From positions 1 through 6,023 of the forward strand of contig JAUVTM010000135.1 of assembly GCA_030601545.1 (NCBI GenBank): a stretch of 6,023 nt of DNA. Direction: 5' to 3'. Numbering within the stretch: position 1 is the stretch's first letter; every line of letters starts with the position of its first letter. A model generated the notes under the pieces. It did no database searches and was not told where the DNA came from. It saw only the letters and a list, made by a program, of their open reading frames with translations. The stretch is from Syntrophobacterales bacterium (GTDB taxonomy: Bacteria; Desulfobacterota; Syntrophobacteria; BM002). This document shows positions 5,490 to 6,023 of this stretch, piece by piece. Position numbers and translations under genes: made by a program.

Positions 5490-5873
5490 TTACCTCTCAG
5501 ACTCTTCCTCTCTCCAGTCGATGCCCTCGGCTTTGAGATGGTCTGAGACTGCCTTGGATATAAACTGGCGGTCTTCGTCAGAGATCTTCACGAAGAGAGC
5601 GCCCGTCCCATGGGGTGTGAACTTGTTATCGAGAGAGGCATACATATTCACCCAGGCCACCTTGGCTGTGACGTTCAACGGTCGGAGATGATAGGGCTTA
5701 ATGGCCATGTTAAAGATTTCATCCTTGGATGGCAGCATCTTGGACTCAAGATAGACACCGCCAGCACTGATATTCCTTGTTTCACCCTTCATATGTGCCT
5801 GAGTGGTCCAAAGGTTAACAGGCCATTTGATTTCGGCTCTGGGGTATTGTCGTCTTTCTTGGTGGTTTGGCAT
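5490..5873 (-). CDS. PilZ domain protein B (c-di-GMP receptor)
   Basis: The product has 127 residues and is a single PilZ domain. ATG at 5873 is preceded by GGAGGA with 8-nt spacing. Both c-di-GMP motifs are intact: RQYPR (RxxxR, residues 8-12) and NISAGG (NxSxxG, 34-39). Conserved barrel elements follow: GETRNIS, GVYLESK, LNVTAKVAWVNM, then TPHGTGALFVKISDEDRQF. A short acidic, helical tail closes the protein. It is a paralogue of PilZ A: both share KWPV, GETR-x-IS, V-x-W-x-N, TP-x-G-x-G and FVKIS-x-EDR in register. It sits 24 nt behind a zinc-ribbon gene and 24 nt ahead of a bactofilin gene on the same strand, so it is probably cotranscribed. The neighbourhood suggests it links c-di-GMP level to bactofilin assembly or to an envelope process organised by it; this is an inference from gene order. 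Confidence 0.95.
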   Translation of the reverse strand: MPNHQERRQYPRAEIKWPVNLWTTQAHMKGETRNISAGGVYLESKMLPSKDEIFNMAIKPYHLRPLNVTAKVAWVNMYASLDNKFTPHGTGALFVKISDEDRQFISKAVSDHLKAEGIDWREEESER

Positions 5874-5897
5874 GTTTGAAATCCTCCGTCATTTCTC

Positions 5898-6023
5898 TTA
5901 CCTCGGCAGTGGCTTCCCACAAACAGGACATGTCTTTTCAGTCGGCTTAATCATCAGGTTGGCTTTGCACTGAGGGCATTTGACCCTGTGGCGTTTGACG
6001 CGTTTGATTTCGTCAGGCTCCAG
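5898..6023 (-). CDS. Zinc-ribbon protein, N-terminus beyond the window
   Basis: A 41-codon open frame runs from the right edge to TAA at 5900-5898. It ends KCPQCKANLMIKPTEKTCPVC followed by GKPLPR, a CxxC-x12-CxxC zinc ribbon placed at the very C-terminus. The residues before it (LEPDEIKRVKRHRV) are charged and helical and no start codon suits, so the gene most likely begins outside. Similar terminal ribbons occur in small regulatory and adaptor proteins that bind nucleic acid or protein partners; the family cannot be named from this piece. It is the first visible gene of the operon with PilZ B (24 nt downstream). Confidence 0.8.
   Translation of the reverse strand: MEPDEIKRVKRHRVKCPQCKANLMIKPTEKTCPVCGKPLPR

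Noticed and set aside
5107..5691. Plus-strand frame of 194 codons
   Set aside because: It is antisense to the bactofilin and PilZ B genes, both well supported by family motifs and ribosome sites.

Overview
The window looks like part of a chromosome from a Gram-negative environmental bacterium, most likely of the Desulfobacterota (deltaproteobacterial) type. The assignment rests on PilZ and bactofilin genes with strong GGAGG-type ribosome binding sites, two good sigma-54 (-24/-12) promoter candidates, and intergenic spacers filled with degenerate repeats. It is an inference from gene style; there is no rRNA or other phylogenetic marker here.

Layout, left to right. (1) 1-906, minus strand: a long acidic, low-complexity protein with a 31-residue internal repeat, cut by the left edge. 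It has a near-consensus sigma-54 promoter at 1047-1063. (2) 907-1546: a gene-free spacer with that promoter, a palindromic element at 1298-1337 with a decayed relative at 1241-1262, and an AT-rich heptanucleotide-periodic array at 1411-1493. (3) 1547-2044, minus: a small exported protein with an OB-fold-like body. (4) 2045-2427: a spacer with a sigma-70-like promoter candidate and a second heptamer array (2278-2383) arranged as an inverted repeat. (5) 2428-2817, minus: PilZ protein A, which has lost the first arginine of the c-di-GMP-binding RxxxR motif, behind a sigma-54-like promoter. (6) 2818-3281: a divergent spacer, AT-rich on its right side. (7) 3282-5063, plus: a 593-residue protein, the only plus-strand gene. 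Its N-terminal two thirds show features of the FMN-binding TIM barrels of the nitronate monooxygenase/FabK type, and its C-terminal third is cysteine-rich and unrecognised. (8) 5085-6023, minus: a compact operon, read as zinc-ribbon protein (cut by the right edge), PilZ protein B with intact c-di-GMP motifs, and a bactofilin, with 24-nt gaps.

How the parts may work together: the right-hand operon couples a likely c-di-GMP sensor (PilZ B) to a polymer-forming cytoskeletal protein (bactofilin), which suggests cell-envelope, stalk/pilus placement or motility control. PilZ A is a clear paralogue of PilZ B, separated from it by the oppositely oriented, more GC-rich 593-residue gene. This arrangement suggests a PilZ duplication with an unrelated gene lying between the copies. 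The parts that deserve most attention are the unnamed 593-residue barrel/cysteine fusion, the two sigma-54 promoters, the PilZ pair with unequal binding motifs, and the two heptamer-periodic arrays with the same inverted architecture.
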